Positions 14,736-21,721 of a stretch of 64,000 nt of DNA are shown one piece after another. The DNA is from Terriglobia bacterium (GTDB taxonomy: Bacteria; Acidobacteriota; Terriglobia; Bryobacterales; Bryobacteraceae), in the NCBI GenBank assembly GCA_020073445.1, contig JAIQFE010000004.1, positions 152,523 through 216,522 of the forward strand, read 5' to 3'. The position numbers and the translations under genes are program-made. The notes below the pieces were generated by a model, which did no database searches, had not been told where the DNA came from, and saw only the letters and a program-made list of their open reading frames with translations. Positions within the stretch are counted from its first letter, which is position 1, and every line of letters starts with the position of its first letter.

Positions 14736-15719
14736 TCACGCTGCGGGCCGCTCTTGTGATTGCTGCGCCGTTGGTTCGCTAGGACGGACTGGCTGCGGCT
14801 CGACGGATGCGGCGAAGTCCGGATGAAATCCAAGCACCATGTCCACGATCCGCTGTGCGTCTGCTGCTGCATGAAAGATTGCTCGTTTGTCTTCTTTGAG
14901 CTTAGGCAGCCATGATGCGATATAACTGGCGTGCTGCGGTATGTCGGCGGGGATGCCAAGTTCTCCTGCGATGAACGCGCTGCTCAACTCGGCGCGCAAT
15001 TCCTCCATGGCGTAAGCGGCTGATCCGTACCGCGCCTTCATGCCCTCTTCGCGGTTCAATCGGGACTGGTGGCCCGTCCAGTGGCCAAGCTCATGCAAAG
15101 CTGTAGCCGCGAATTCCGGAGGGCCGCGGAAGGCGCTGTCGGGCGGGAGTTGGATGTGGTCGGTTGATGGCGAGTAGAAGGCGCGATCTCCTCCGATGCG
15201 AATGACCGCGCCGGTGTTTTGCAAAATCAGGTCGGCAGCTTCCGGTCGCCGCCACGGCGTTTCGTCGATGCCGGGCGGCTTGAATTCTGGAATACCTTCA
15301 ATCTGCGAGGCGTGGAAGACGGGATAATGACGAAGCATACGGACGGTCTTTTCGTCATCCTCTCCGGCGTCCTCTTTCGTGTCTTTGACGGTCAACTTCT
15401 TGGTGAAGAATATCGTAGTGGCCTTCGCGCCTTTCCTCACGTTCCAGCCCTTCTCCTTCGCTTGGAGGAACGAACACCAGCGCGGATCGCCTGTCTGGAA
15501 AGCCAGAAGCGAGATCCCGAGTATCAGAACGTTAATTCCGTGGTAGCGCGCTCCGGTCGTCGGGTTAATAGGCGCTTGTGGTCCACCGCATTTGCTCTCA
15601 TCCCAAGGTTTCACCCAAGGCTTTATACCAGCTTCAAGAGACGCAACGATCTGGTCGGCGAACTCCTGCATCGCATCGCGGCGTTCGGTCGCGGTAGACT
15701 TGGCGGATTTCCAACTCAT
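14736..15719 (-). CDS. ardC: ArdC-like antirestriction protein (ssDNA-binding and zincin domains)
   Basis: A 327-residue protein with the two ArdC domains. The N-terminal part (about 20-110) has GIKPWVKPWD, INPTTGARYHGINVLIL and KGWNVRKGAKATTIFF, as in the ArdC N-terminal ssDNA-binding domain. The C-terminal part has a zincin motif HELGH (209-213) followed by EELRAELSSAF with a probable third ligand. ArdC proteins protect incoming DNA from restriction and are typical of plasmids and conjugative elements. Its stop is 36 bp from the methyltransferase gene, and its start overlaps the stop of the upstream gene by four bases. Confidence 0.88.
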   Translation of the reverse strand: MSWKSAKSTATERRDAMQEFADQIVASLEAGIKPWVKPWDESKCGGPQAPINPTTGARYHGINVLILGISLLAFQTGDPRWCSFLQAKEKGWNVRKGAKATTIFFTKKLTVKDTKEDAGEDDEKTVRMLRHYPVFHASQIEGIPEFKPPGIDETPWRRPEAADLILQNTGAVIRIGGDRAFYSPSTDHIQLPPDSAFRGPPEFAATALHELGHWTGHQSRLNREEGMKARYGSAAYAMEELRAELSSAFIAGELGIPADIPQHASYIASWLPKLKEDKRAIFHAAADAQRIVDMVLGFHPDFAASVEPQPVRPSEPTAQQSQERPAA

Positions 15720-15910
15720 GGCTTTTCCTTGGATCGTTTCACGGCGATGCGCCGGTTGTGCCGATACATCACTCCGCGATGGCTCTTACGTCCCATGGGT
15801 CCGAGCGGTGGTTCGTCGCCAAACACAATGACTTCGCCGATTTCCCAGCGTCCGTTTGATGCGATCACGCGAAACTCTCCGCTCAGTCTATGAACTGCTA
15901 TTAGGCTCAA
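15716..15910 (-). CDS. hypothetical small basic protein
   Basis: A 64-residue protein with a short beta-rich part (FRVIASNGRWEIGEVIVFG) and a basic C-terminus (RHNRRIAVKRSKEKP). It is unrecognised. It is coupled by ATGA overlaps to both neighbours, which supports its being real. Confidence 0.6.
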   Translation of the reverse strand: MSLIAVHRLSGEFRVIASNGRWEIGEVIVFGDEPPLGPMGRKSHRGVMYRHNRRIAVKRSKEKP

Positions 15911-16164
15911 GCAGCTTGTGGACCCGATCCTCTGGCGCGGCGTTGCGGTGCTGGCCGATTGGCTTGCTTGCCGTTGCTGTTTGCAGCGCGGGGCTTATTG
16001 GGAACCATTAGGGCCTTCATCGGGCCTTCCGGCGTATCAAGTCTGACGCTGAAATTCTCTGAATTCGCGAGAGCCCAGCACGCGCCAAGCTCTTTCCAGC
16101 CTGAGTTCTCGTCGTCGCTCTCTTTTTGGATAATCCTGAATGCGGGGCGTTGTCCTTGGGGCAT
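15907..16164 (-). CDS. hypothetical small protein
   Basis: An 85-residue protein with an aromatic, mixed N-terminal half (WKELGACWALANSENFSVRL) and a basic, Gln/Ala/Pro-rich disordered tail (NRPAPQRRARGSG). It looks like a short phage or plasmid protein of a known conserved but uncharacterised type. It overlaps the next gene by four bases. Confidence 0.6.
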   Translation of the reverse strand: MPQGQRPAFRIIQKESDDENSGWKELGACWALANSENFSVRLDTPEGPMKALMVPNKPRAANSNGKQANRPAPQRRARGSGPQAA

Positions 16165-16185
16165 GATGTACTCCTTGGTTGGTGG

Positions 16186-16386
16186 TTACTTGATGGGTTC
16201 GCAACGAATGTGTACGCCGGTTTCATCCATAACGTGAAAGCATTGATCGGCGAAGTGAGCTGCTGGTTTCTTACGATAGAGATCCGGAACGATGGAAACT
16301 CCAAGGCCAAGAAGGAATCCGAAGACGACCAGGCCGAACCAGACTAAAGATGTGGGCACGAAGTCGGCCTTGCGTTTACGGCTCAT
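16186..16386 (-). CDS. small single-pass membrane protein
   Basis: 66 residues with one strong transmembrane segment (SLVWFGLVVFGFLLGLGVSIV, about 13-33) after a basic start, and a cysteine-containing C-terminal part that would be outside the cytoplasm. The function is unknown. Its start overlaps the stop of the upstream gene (ATGA). Confidence 0.6.
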   Translation of the reverse strand: MSRKRKADFVPTSLVWFGLVVFGFLLGLGVSIVPDLYRKKPAAHFADQCFHVMDETGVHIRCEPIK

Positions 16387-16751
16387 TTCTTTCCACCATC
16401 GCTGCGAGTTTGAGCGCGGGTAGAGGTGACCTGCGTTGCCATCTTTTCAAGCCCTTCCTTGACCGCCTTTAGAGTGTTGTCATTCGTTTCTGGCAAGTCG
16501 TCGAGTGCCGCCTGATGATCACGAACAGCACGTGTGAGGTCACCGAAGCCTTTACCGATCTCTACTAGGGCAAGCGCGATTGTTTCGAGATGGTTTGGCT
16601 GCGGCTCGGTGGGCTTGGACTTCCAGATGTATTTTGGCGTTAAGAGTACGAGTCCATAACTAGCTGCGGCTACTACCGCCGTGATTGCCATGTAAAAGAC
16701 GTAGCTTAACTGTTCTGCGCTGATCGTAAAAGTAAGGGGCTCGAAGTTCAT
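16383..16751 (-). CDS. small membrane protein with cytoplasmic helical tail
   Basis: 122 residues. A short N-terminal part precedes one transmembrane helix (MAITAVVAAASYGLVLLTPKYI), then a helical, coiled-coil-prone tail (ETIALALVEIGKGFGDLTRAV to EGLEKMATQV). It is unrecognised. It sits in a chain of overlapping minus-strand genes. Confidence 0.6.
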   Translation of the reverse strand: MNFEPLTFTISAEQLSYVFYMAITAVVAAASYGLVLLTPKYIWKSKPTEPQPNHLETIALALVEIGKGFGDLTRAVRDHQAALDDLPETNDNTLKAVKEGLEKMATQVTSTRAQTRSDGGKK

Positions 16752-16954
16752 GATCCCCTCCTGCGGATTTCTGCGTTGACGGCACGGAGAGAAAGCTTTG
16801 CTTGCTCGGCGTCCGCGATCTTCTGTTTGAACGCCATCTGTATGAGGCCAAGGTCATTGAATGCTAAGTTGGCAAGCGTGTGAGTTTGCCCGTCTAATTC
16901 GATTGACGAAGGCAGTTCAACCTTGCTGCGTGGCTTCTGTTCAGTCCCTGTCAT
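16748..16954 (-). CDS. hypothetical small protein
   Basis: 68 residues from the ATG at 16954, preceded by GGAG. An ELDGQTHTLANLAFNDLGLIQMAFKQKIADAE-type helical body ends in a basic tail (NAEIRRRGS). An in-frame start at 17050 exists but would overlap the Ref-type nuclease gene by 110 bases, so the shorter form is preferred. The function is unknown. Confidence 0.6.
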   Translation of the reverse strand: MTGTEQKPRSKVELPSSIELDGQTHTLANLAFNDLGLIQMAFKQKIADAEQAKLSLRAVNAEIRRRGS

Positions 16955-17270
16955 TTCGTTCTCCTGTTTGCTGCGTAAAAGGAAATCTGGTATCTCCGGC
17001 ATCTGCGAGCTGAGCTCGGGTTCGTTCAAGCAATTCAAGTTCTGTTCCATAGCGCGCTTCCCACGTTCTGCGTCCGATGGTGTGGATTCCGTCTTCTCCG
17101 CGGTGGTGAGGAAAGCAGAGAGGTATCGTTTCGAAGTGGCTGTTCCTGCGGCCCATTCCTTTCTGATGCAACAGATGATGAACCTCCGCTTCGCCCTGGC
17201 AGATGATGCACCCGAGGGACGCCACTCTTTCCATATGCTGTTTTGCTGCGGCGTTCGGGCGCTTTGCCAT
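16941..17270 (-). CDS. Ref-family recombination enhancement nuclease
   Basis: 109 residues, with an HNH-like layout: CIICQGEAEVHHLL (Cys21, Cys24, His pair), GRRNSHFETIPLC, HHRG, then GIHTIGRRTWEARYGTELELLE. This matches the RecA-dependent nuclease Ref of phage P1 and relatives, which cuts DNA at RecA-made displacement loops. It lies with an SSB-like protein and a RecA-like ATPase, completing a recombination module. The family call is strong; activity is inferred. Confidence 0.82.
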   Translation of the reverse strand: MAKRPNAAAKQHMERVASLGCIICQGEAEVHHLLHQKGMGRRNSHFETIPLCFPHHRGEDGIHTIGRRTWEARYGTELELLERTRAQLADAGDTRFPFTQQTGERNDRD

Positions 17271-17356
17271 ACTTCATTTCCATCAGGCGGTTGTAGATAG
17301 TGCGTGTCACGTCAGGCCTTCCTGTACCGAGGTTTTGCCAGAGCTGAAGGTCCAGA

Positions 17357-17818
17357 TCAGAATGGGATTGAGTCATCTGTCAAGTCCGCGCTATGTGGCT
17401 GTTGCATGGTCTGTGCGACTTTCTTTGGAAGTTCTTTGCGGTAGTCGGCGATCACATTTTTGGGCTCATACTGACCTGTTTCATCCTCGTCGATGCCCAG
17501 CTTTACGAAACCGCTACGCCCCTTCAGGTCGTCGGGCCGGAGGGTGCCGGCGCGGTACTGATCCAAAACACCGAAAGCTTCGGCGGCCGAGCGAAGTTGC
17601 CATGCGGCCTGACCGGAGGCAATGATGTAGCAGGTGATGCGCTTGAAAGCCCCGGATTGGTTGTAAACGTCAATCTGGGTTTTGAACATGACGTTGCCTT
17701 TTGCGCTTGTCTGCTCCACAACGCTGTCGGCTGCAGTAACAACCGTCGCGCCATACCAGCCCTTCGGCCATACGTTGCGCATTGCGTATTCTTTTTCGTC
17801 GATTGGCTGATAGGACAT
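17357..17818 (-). CDS. single-stranded-DNA-binding-like phage protein
   Basis: 153 residues from ATG 17818 (GGAG upstream; an earlier in-frame ATG at 17920 would overlap the upstream gene). The body is mixed alpha/beta (WYGATVVTAADSVVEQTSAKGN, FKTQIDVYNQSG, KRITCYIIA, GFVKLGIDEDETGQYEPKN). The end ADLTDDSIPF has the acidic, Phe-terminated tip of SSB proteins, the usual partner-docking tail. It resembles phage DUF669-type proteins next to Sak4-like recombinases. Its start lies 1 base after the upstream stop. Confidence 0.7.
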   Translation of the reverse strand: MSYQPIDEKEYAMRNVWPKGWYGATVVTAADSVVEQTSAKGNVMFKTQIDVYNQSGAFKRITCYIIASGQAAWQLRSAAEAFGVLDQYRAGTLRPDDLKGRSGFVKLGIDEDETGQYEPKNVIADYRKELPKKVAQTMQQPHSADLTDDSIPF

Positions 17819-17819
17819 T

Positions 17820-18758
17820 TTAGGCTCCGGGGCTGGTGGTTGGCTTGGGCAGGCGATCTTTAAGTGCGCCGATGATCTTCGTGGCCTGATCGATGTCAAA
17901 CTCCGCGATACTGGCGGCATTGGCCTTACTCATGCACTTTTCCATGAAGTCGTCGGGCACTTTTACGGACTGAAGCAGATTGTTGATCTCAGCTATCTGC
18001 TGCGGAGTTGCAAGACTGACAGTCCCGCTTTTTCGCTCGATGATGTCCTTGCCGTAGCGGTTCGCGAATTCGTTATACGACCATTCGAAGACATCGGCAT
18101 CTGGAAAGCCAAGCAAGCGTGTCTTGCGAACACGAGCCTGACGCAATGGACCGGCCTTGATGATGTTGAGGCAGAGATGAAGTTCGTATTCGAGCTTGTC
18201 CCAACCGTCAAAGGTCTGGCCGATTTCAGTACGGTCGCCGCGCGCATCCGTTCCCCATTGCGGCCGTTCGTGGCAGATAAGGATGACATTCATGTCCAAA
18301 CGGGTGAGCCAACTAATCAACCGTCGCGTCTGAGCGATGGCAGGCTTCTTGTCGGCTCCGAAGGCGTTGCGATCACCAAGACGCTCTGCTTCGCGGGACA
18401 CTTCGACGCTGAAAAGCTTAGTGAAACTGTCGATCACAACAGTTTTGAAGTTATGATCCTCGGTTGCGAGGGCCTGGATCTGTCCGATCACATCATCAAA
18501 GTTCAAGCTGCCCTGATCCGGTCCGAAATACATTCCCCCAGCCTTCTTCAGCTTGTCGGTGTAGTGATTGAGATCCGCACCGCCTTCGGTGTCGATATAG
18601 AACACTCCTGGAAAATCGAGCGCGGTCCAGGTCTTTCCGACGCCGGGTTTGCCATAGATCAAGACCTTTGGCTTGCTGGGTTCAGCCTCTTTCGGATCGA
18701 CGGCCTTGAGTTTCGACACTTTAGGCTTGGCCGGAATGACGGCAACTGCTGCGGACAT
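17820..18758 (-). CDS. Sak4-like phage recombination ATPase
   Basis: 312 residues from ATG 18758 with a GGAGAG ribosome site. Walker A is GKPGVGKT (36-43), followed by FYIDTEGGADLNHY, FKTVVIDSFTKLFS (Walker B region) and NVILICHERPQWGTDARG. This is the RecA-core AAA_24/Sak4 type of single-strand annealing-associated ATPase, usually beside an SSB. It probably drives phage DNA recombination with the SSB-like and Ref proteins downstream. The annealing function is known for the family only. Confidence 0.82.
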   Translation of the reverse strand: MSAAVAVIPAKPKVSKLKAVDPKEAEPSKPKVLIYGKPGVGKTWTALDFPGVFYIDTEGGADLNHYTDKLKKAGGMYFGPDQGSLNFDDVIGQIQALATEDHNFKTVVIDSFTKLFSVEVSREAERLGDRNAFGADKKPAIAQTRRLISWLTRLDMNVILICHERPQWGTDARGDRTEIGQTFDGWDKLEYELHLCLNIIKAGPLRQARVRKTRLLGFPDADVFEWSYNEFANRYGKDIIERKSGTVSLATPQQIAEINNLLQSVKVPDDFMEKCMSKANAASIAEFDIDQATKIIGALKDRLPKPTTSPGA

Positions 18759-18772
18759 ACTGCTCTCCGTTG

Positions 18773-18856
18773 TTAGTGGTGGAAGATGCCGAGGTCGTAC
18801 CCGGCAAAGGTAATGATAAGAACAAGGATGATGGCGATGACGAATTCCACTCTCAT
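18773..18856 (-). CDS. 27-residue membrane peptide
   Basis: A very small frame, nearly all one hydrophobic helix (VEFVIAIILVLIITFAGYDLG). Its ATG overlaps the stop of the upstream gene (ATGA) and it ends 14 bases before the Sak4 start, so it fits the operon. The role is unknown. Confidence 0.5.
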   Translation of the reverse strand: MRVEFVIAIILVLIITFAGYDLGIFHH

Positions 18857-19074
18857 TTGCAGCCCCGGATTGCTCGGCAGGAAACCTGATAGGCGGCAAG
18901 CTCAATCGCATCGTTCGTTTGATGAGGTGCTAGAAGGTATCCATGTTTCGCCGGTTGAAGAGTGAGATGTTCGATTCGCGGCTTTGGCGCATTGACCGCT
19001 TTCGAGTCCGTTGCCCAACCGATAAGGTAGCCGATGGCAACAGAGATAGTGAAGATTAGGATGATCGGTCTCAT
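18853..19074 (-). CDS. hypothetical small membrane-anchored protein
   Basis: 73 residues: an N-terminal hydrophobic segment (PIILIFTISVAIGYLIGWA) acting as an anchor or signal, then a short soluble part with two cysteines near the C-terminus (YQVSCRAIRGC). It overlaps both neighbouring genes by four bases. It is unrecognised. Confidence 0.6.
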   Translation of the reverse strand: MRPIILIFTISVAIGYLIGWATDSKAVNAPKPRIEHLTLQPAKHGYLLAPHQTNDAIELAAYQVSCRAIRGCK

Positions 19075-19310
19075 GTGGTTTCTCCTGTGAGGAAATCCCT
19101 GTCGAGATTTTCGACAGGAACAAGGCGTTGAAGTTGGAGCAAGGGAAGCGTCGCCTCAAACAGTGAGCCGGTCTTTCCTGCCAGGTGAGCGTCCATACCG
19201 GCATCAAACGCTTTCTGGTGACGCGCCAGAATGTCCAGATTCTCTGCGCTTGAAGCGTGATGGCGGGCTTCATCTTCGGCGCTGTTGAATTCGAGACCTG
19301 ATTTGAACAT
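19071..19310 (-). CDS. hypothetical protein, first gene of the minus-strand early operon
   Basis: 79 residues from ATG 19310, preceded by GGAGG. It has EFNSAEDEARHHASSAENLDIL and HQKAFDAGMDAHLAGKTGSLF, a helical acidic protein of unknown function. Being first after the divergent control region, it should be transcribed from the leftward early promoter. The operon runs to the methyltransferase gene at 14007. Confidence 0.6.
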   Translation of the reverse strand: MFKSGLEFNSAEDEARHHASSAENLDILARHQKAFDAGMDAHLAGKTGSLFEATLPLLQLQRLVPVENLDRDFLTGETT

Positions 19311-19330
19311 TGATACCTCCGTTGTTTCGA

Positions 19331-19447
19331 GAGGCAAGTTATAGGAAGCGGCCTAGACTGTCAATAGGAAACAGCCGATATCTCGCGCAACAATATTGCG
19401 TATTTTGTCCTTGACGTCATAGCCTGCCTCCTATATTCTCTTGCCTC
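19331..19447. promoter_or_regulatory. divergent control region with mirrored operator-like sites
   Basis: GAGGCAAG plus ATAGGA (19331-19346) is repeated in inverse orientation at 19429-19447, so both ends of the region carry related sites facing outward. A third dyad, CGCAA-5-TTGCG, is at 19386-19400. On the plus strand TTGACG (19411-19416), 17 bases, then TATTCT (19434-19439) gives a promoter whose start would fall at or next to the ATG at 19448. This is the lysis/lysogeny switch layout; the mapping is by inspection. Confidence 0.55.
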
Positions 19448-19654
19448 ATGTTCACCGAGGCTGACCTTCTGGCGCGTATAGATCGCTTTTTGACCCGGAA
19501 GGGCATGTCAGAGACCGCCTTCGGTACGAAGGCCCTAAAGGATCCCAATTTCGTGTTCGATCTTCGCGCTGGTAAGAGAAGTATTCAGCTCAAAACAGCG
19601 CAAAAGGTTAATGACTTCATGCGTACGTATCGCGCGGAGAGGGCTCGTGTCTGA
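19448..19654 (+). CDS. small repressor-like HTH protein
   Basis: 68 residues (LLARIDRFLTRKGMSETAFGTKALKDPNFVFDLRAGKRS, then a helix). The pattern is of a short lambda-like DNA-binding domain common as regulator in alphaproteobacterial phages. With a promoter ending about 9 bases before the ATG and no ribosome site, the transcript is probably leaderless, as for several phage repressors. It is first in the rightward operon and faces the leftward operon. Confidence 0.65.
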   Translation: MFTEADLLARIDRFLTRKGMSETAFGTKALKDPNFVFDLRAGKRSIQLKTAQKVNDFMRTYRAERARV

Positions 19655-19994
19655 TCTCTTCACCCAGGCAGAAGAATCGAGGGCCGCACGCGATGCCGGA
19701 CTGTTTCAAGTTCAATCAAACAACCTAGATTGGTTCGCTCTGGCAATGATCGAGCTGGAAGAGATTGCCAAGCATGGCAGTCGCCATTGGGCCAATATCG
19801 AAACCTTCACTGGTGAGACGATCCGGCTGATGCTGGCGCCCATGGTAGGTCAGCCCGGATCGCCCAACGCATGGGGATCTTTGATCATGCACGCGGTACG
19901 AAAGAAGCTGATCGAGCCAACCGGACAATACGTTTCGATGAAGCTTGAACGGTCGCACGCCCGTAAGACGCCTGTCTACCGGTGGGCGCGATGA
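19647..19994 (+). CDS. hypothetical phage protein
   Basis: 115 residues from a GTG that overlaps the previous stop by eight bases. Motifs include LDWFALAMIELEEIAKHGSRHW, GQPGSPNAWGSLIMHAVRKKLI and ARKTPVYRW. The last part resembles a winged helix found in phage proteins, but I cannot name a family. Confidence 0.6.
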   Translation: MSDLFTQAEESRAARDAGLFQVQSNNLDWFALAMIELEEIAKHGSRHWANIETFTGETIRLMLAPMVGQPGSPNAWGSLIMHAVRKKLIEPTGQYVSMKLERSHARKTPVYRWAR

Positions 19995-20239
19995 CGCTGG
20001 ACTGGAAAACGAATCAGCAGGTTCCGGAAGATCGTACGCTTGCCCTGATCGCTATGAACGGGAAGATAGTTGATATCTTCGTCTGGTTCGAAAAGCGGGC
20101 AGTGTTCATCACGCACAGCCTGTACGGAAAAGGCGATAGCGAAGCCATCGTAGAAAACAAGCTTCGCCTGGCTGAGATCGATGGATGGATAGGTATTGCA
20201 GAGCTTCCGCTTCCGGTTTGGATCGCGGGGCGCGCATGA
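19991..20239 (+). CDS. hypothetical phage protein
   Basis: 82 residues; the ATG overlaps the previous stop (ATGA). The body is beta-rich (LALIAMNGKIVDIFVWFEKRAVFITHSLYG) and ends ELPLPVWIAGRA. It is unrecognised. Confidence 0.55.
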   Translation: MTLDWKTNQQVPEDRTLALIAMNGKIVDIFVWFEKRAVFITHSLYGKGDSEAIVENKLRLAEIDGWIGIAELPLPVWIAGRA

Positions 20240-20538
20240 AAAGAAAAGACGGCCGCGATAGGGTTCCATGGACCAAATCCGAAGTCGACAAGCTTATATA
20301 TCTATGGCTAAAGGGATTAACTTACGCTGAAATAGCAAAGCACTTCGACCATCCGAGGAATTCAGTTGCCAGCAAGATCGGCCTGATCAGGCAGGGACGC
20401 ATCAAGAAAATGCGCTGCTTCAAGTTCCCTAAAAAGAAGACGCCCGTTCCAACATCAACGTCAGATCCAAAGCGCACCAGCAGAATGAACGCGGTTGACC
20501 GATTCGGCACGGTCCCGGTTGGGAACGGTTTCAGATGA
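20236..20538 (+). CDS. GcrA-like DNA-binding regulator
   Basis: 100 residues. The N-terminal VPWTKSEVDKLIYLWLKG-TYAEIAKHF, then NSVASKIGLIRQGRI, gives the GcrA helix-turn-helix, in which a W-T-E start and an EIA plus NAV/NSV recognition helix are typical. The tail is basic with no known domain. GcrA binds methylated DNA and sigma70 in alphaproteobacteria, and phages of that class often carry copies. Here it is the fourth gene of the regulatory operon and may activate late transcription; that is an inference. Confidence 0.72.
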   Translation: MKRKDGRDRVPWTKSEVDKLIYLWLKGLTYAEIAKHFDHPRNSVASKIGLIRQGRIKKMRCFKFPKKKTPVPTSTSDPKRTSRMNAVDRFGTVPVGNGFR

Positions 20539-20663
20539 CGATCATCATTCCTGCCGGCGTTGTTGCTTTGCTCGTCATCCTTGCGCTGTTCGGCCGTAAG
20601 GGAGTAGCGAACCTGATTGGATTCTGTGGGTTCGTGTATTTCGTGGATAAGTTCTTCGGCTAG
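20535..20663 (+). CDS. 42-residue membrane protein
   Basis: A short frame whose ATG overlaps the GcrA-like stop (ATGA). It encodes two hydrophobic stretches (IIIPAGVVALLVILALFG and ANLIGFCGFVYFV) with a small basic turn. The function is unknown. Confidence 0.55.
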   Translation: MTIIIPAGVVALLVILALFGRKGVANLIGFCGFVYFVDKFFG

Positions 20664-21283
20664 AAAGCCTCGCTTCGCTCGGCATCTCAATGCCCAACAA
20701 CTCTCTTCCGCTCGCCGCTTCGCTTCGCGTGCGCTGACGCGCTACGCTCGCGGCTCGCTGAGTTGGGATTTGAAAGAGGTGCGTTCTCTCCTCGCCGTCA
20801 CGCCTATCGCTGACGTTTGCGCTTGATCACGGGCATACCGTCGTGATAAAGATTTCGCGTTCGGTCTGTGGTAGCAGTCCCGAACAGGTTGCCTGGACTG
20901 GACAGGCGCGCTAAATGTAGCGCCGCTCCCCCCGAAAAGCAATAGATGATGTGCTACCCGCAGTAATGCAGAGCTCCTGCTTTTGAAGCTCTGATTCGGG
21001 GGCGTCCTTGCGTCGAAAGACGATTCCAAGCCCGTTAACCCTTGTGAGAGAGGAAACGATAACCACGCATAGCTAAAGCCCATTTCTCCAAGCAAAAACA
21101 TGCTATTACCGCATGTGGCGGGGCGGCTGGTCACCGATAACAGACGGCGTGGCTATACCTGATAAATCTCAACCCTCAGACCGTGTGCCCTCAGGCGGGG
21201 CGGGGCTACGGAAGCGGAACTGTTGCCTGAAGATCACTTTTGATGGATACTACCGGTCCACGTGAAACATTATGTGAAACATC
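20664..21283. other. 620-bp gene-free region before the terminase, rich in inverted and direct repeats
   Basis: No gene is visible on either strand. It has CCCAACAACTC...GAGTTGGG arms around 20693-20767, a bulged hairpin (GGCGCGCTA / TAGCGCC, 20905-20924), an 8-bp long-range stem (CCCCCGAA 20929-20936 with TTCGGGGG 20995-21002) enclosing a 7-bp hairpin (CAGAGCT / AGCTCTG), a GAAA-capped hairpin near 21011-21022, ACATGC-7-GCATGT (21098-21116), and GTGAAACAT twice (21262-21270, 21274-21282). It should hold the early-operon terminator, a late promoter and possibly the packaging site. Confidence 0.5.
20929..21002. other. candidate structured RNA or DNA element
   Basis: An 8-bp outer stem (20929-20936 with 20995-21002) encloses an arm AGCA/TGCT, a small GCA/TGC hairpin and a 7-bp hairpin CAGAGCT/AGCTCTG. 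The cloverleaf-like total length of 74 is suggestive, but no T-loop, anticodon arm or CCA end is recognisable, so I do not call a tRNA. Confidence 0.3.
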
Positions 21284-21721
21284 GTGTCTGATCAATCCCT
21301 TGTACCGATACTCTCGGAAAACCCAAATCAAGGCCCTGATGGCAAGTTCCTTCCGGGGAACAATGCCAATCCAACGGGCGAGAACGGTATGGCTGGTTGG
21401 CAACCGTATCGCGTGAGGATGCAGAAATGGTTGAACATGCCGGTGAGTGAGATACGGCGGATTGCGAGATCGCCATCAGAGGTTAAGAACCTTTCCGGGA
21501 TCGATGCGGCATGCCTGCGGCACATGGTTAATATGATTTCTGGCCTCGATACCCGCCATGAACGCGAAGCGTTGTTGGACCGTATGGAAGGCAAGCCGAA
21601 GAACACGACGGTGCTTCAAAACCCTGACGGTGGACCGCTGTCGCCAACAATGGCCATCCTGACCCCGGCTGACGGCGCGCGCGCTTATCAGGAAATGATC
21701 CAACGCACGAACGGCGAATGA
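21284..21721 (+). CDS. probable terminase small subunit
   Basis: 145 residues from a GTG. It opens with GPDGKFLPGNNANPTGENG, as in DUF5681-type packaging proteins. A helical part follows (RVRMQKWLNMPVSEIRRIARSP, AACLRHMVNMISGLDTRHEREALLDRMEGKPK). The stop overlaps the terL start (ATGA). The position immediately before the large subunit and the DNA-binding-like first half suggest it recognises the packaging site; two GTGAAACAT repeats end just before its start. Confidence 0.68.
   Translation: MSDQSLVPILSENPNQGPDGKFLPGNNANPTGENGMAGWQPYRVRMQKWLNMPVSEIRRIARSPSEVKNLSGIDAACLRHMVNMISGLDTRHEREALLDRMEGKPKNTTVLQNPDGGPLSPTMAILTPADGARAYQEMIQRTNGE

Noticed and set aside
17035..17376. A minus-strand gene of 113 residues upstream of and over the Ref nuclease gene
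   Set aside because: Two thirds of it overlaps the well-supported nuclease frame and reads as an arginine- and serine-rich shadow. Its first 35 residues look more natural, but there is no stop or domain to make it a gene.
20928..21003. A tRNA gene in the gene-free region
   Set aside because: The outer 8-bp stem and total length are suggestive, but no T-loop, anticodon arm or CCA end can be placed on either strand.
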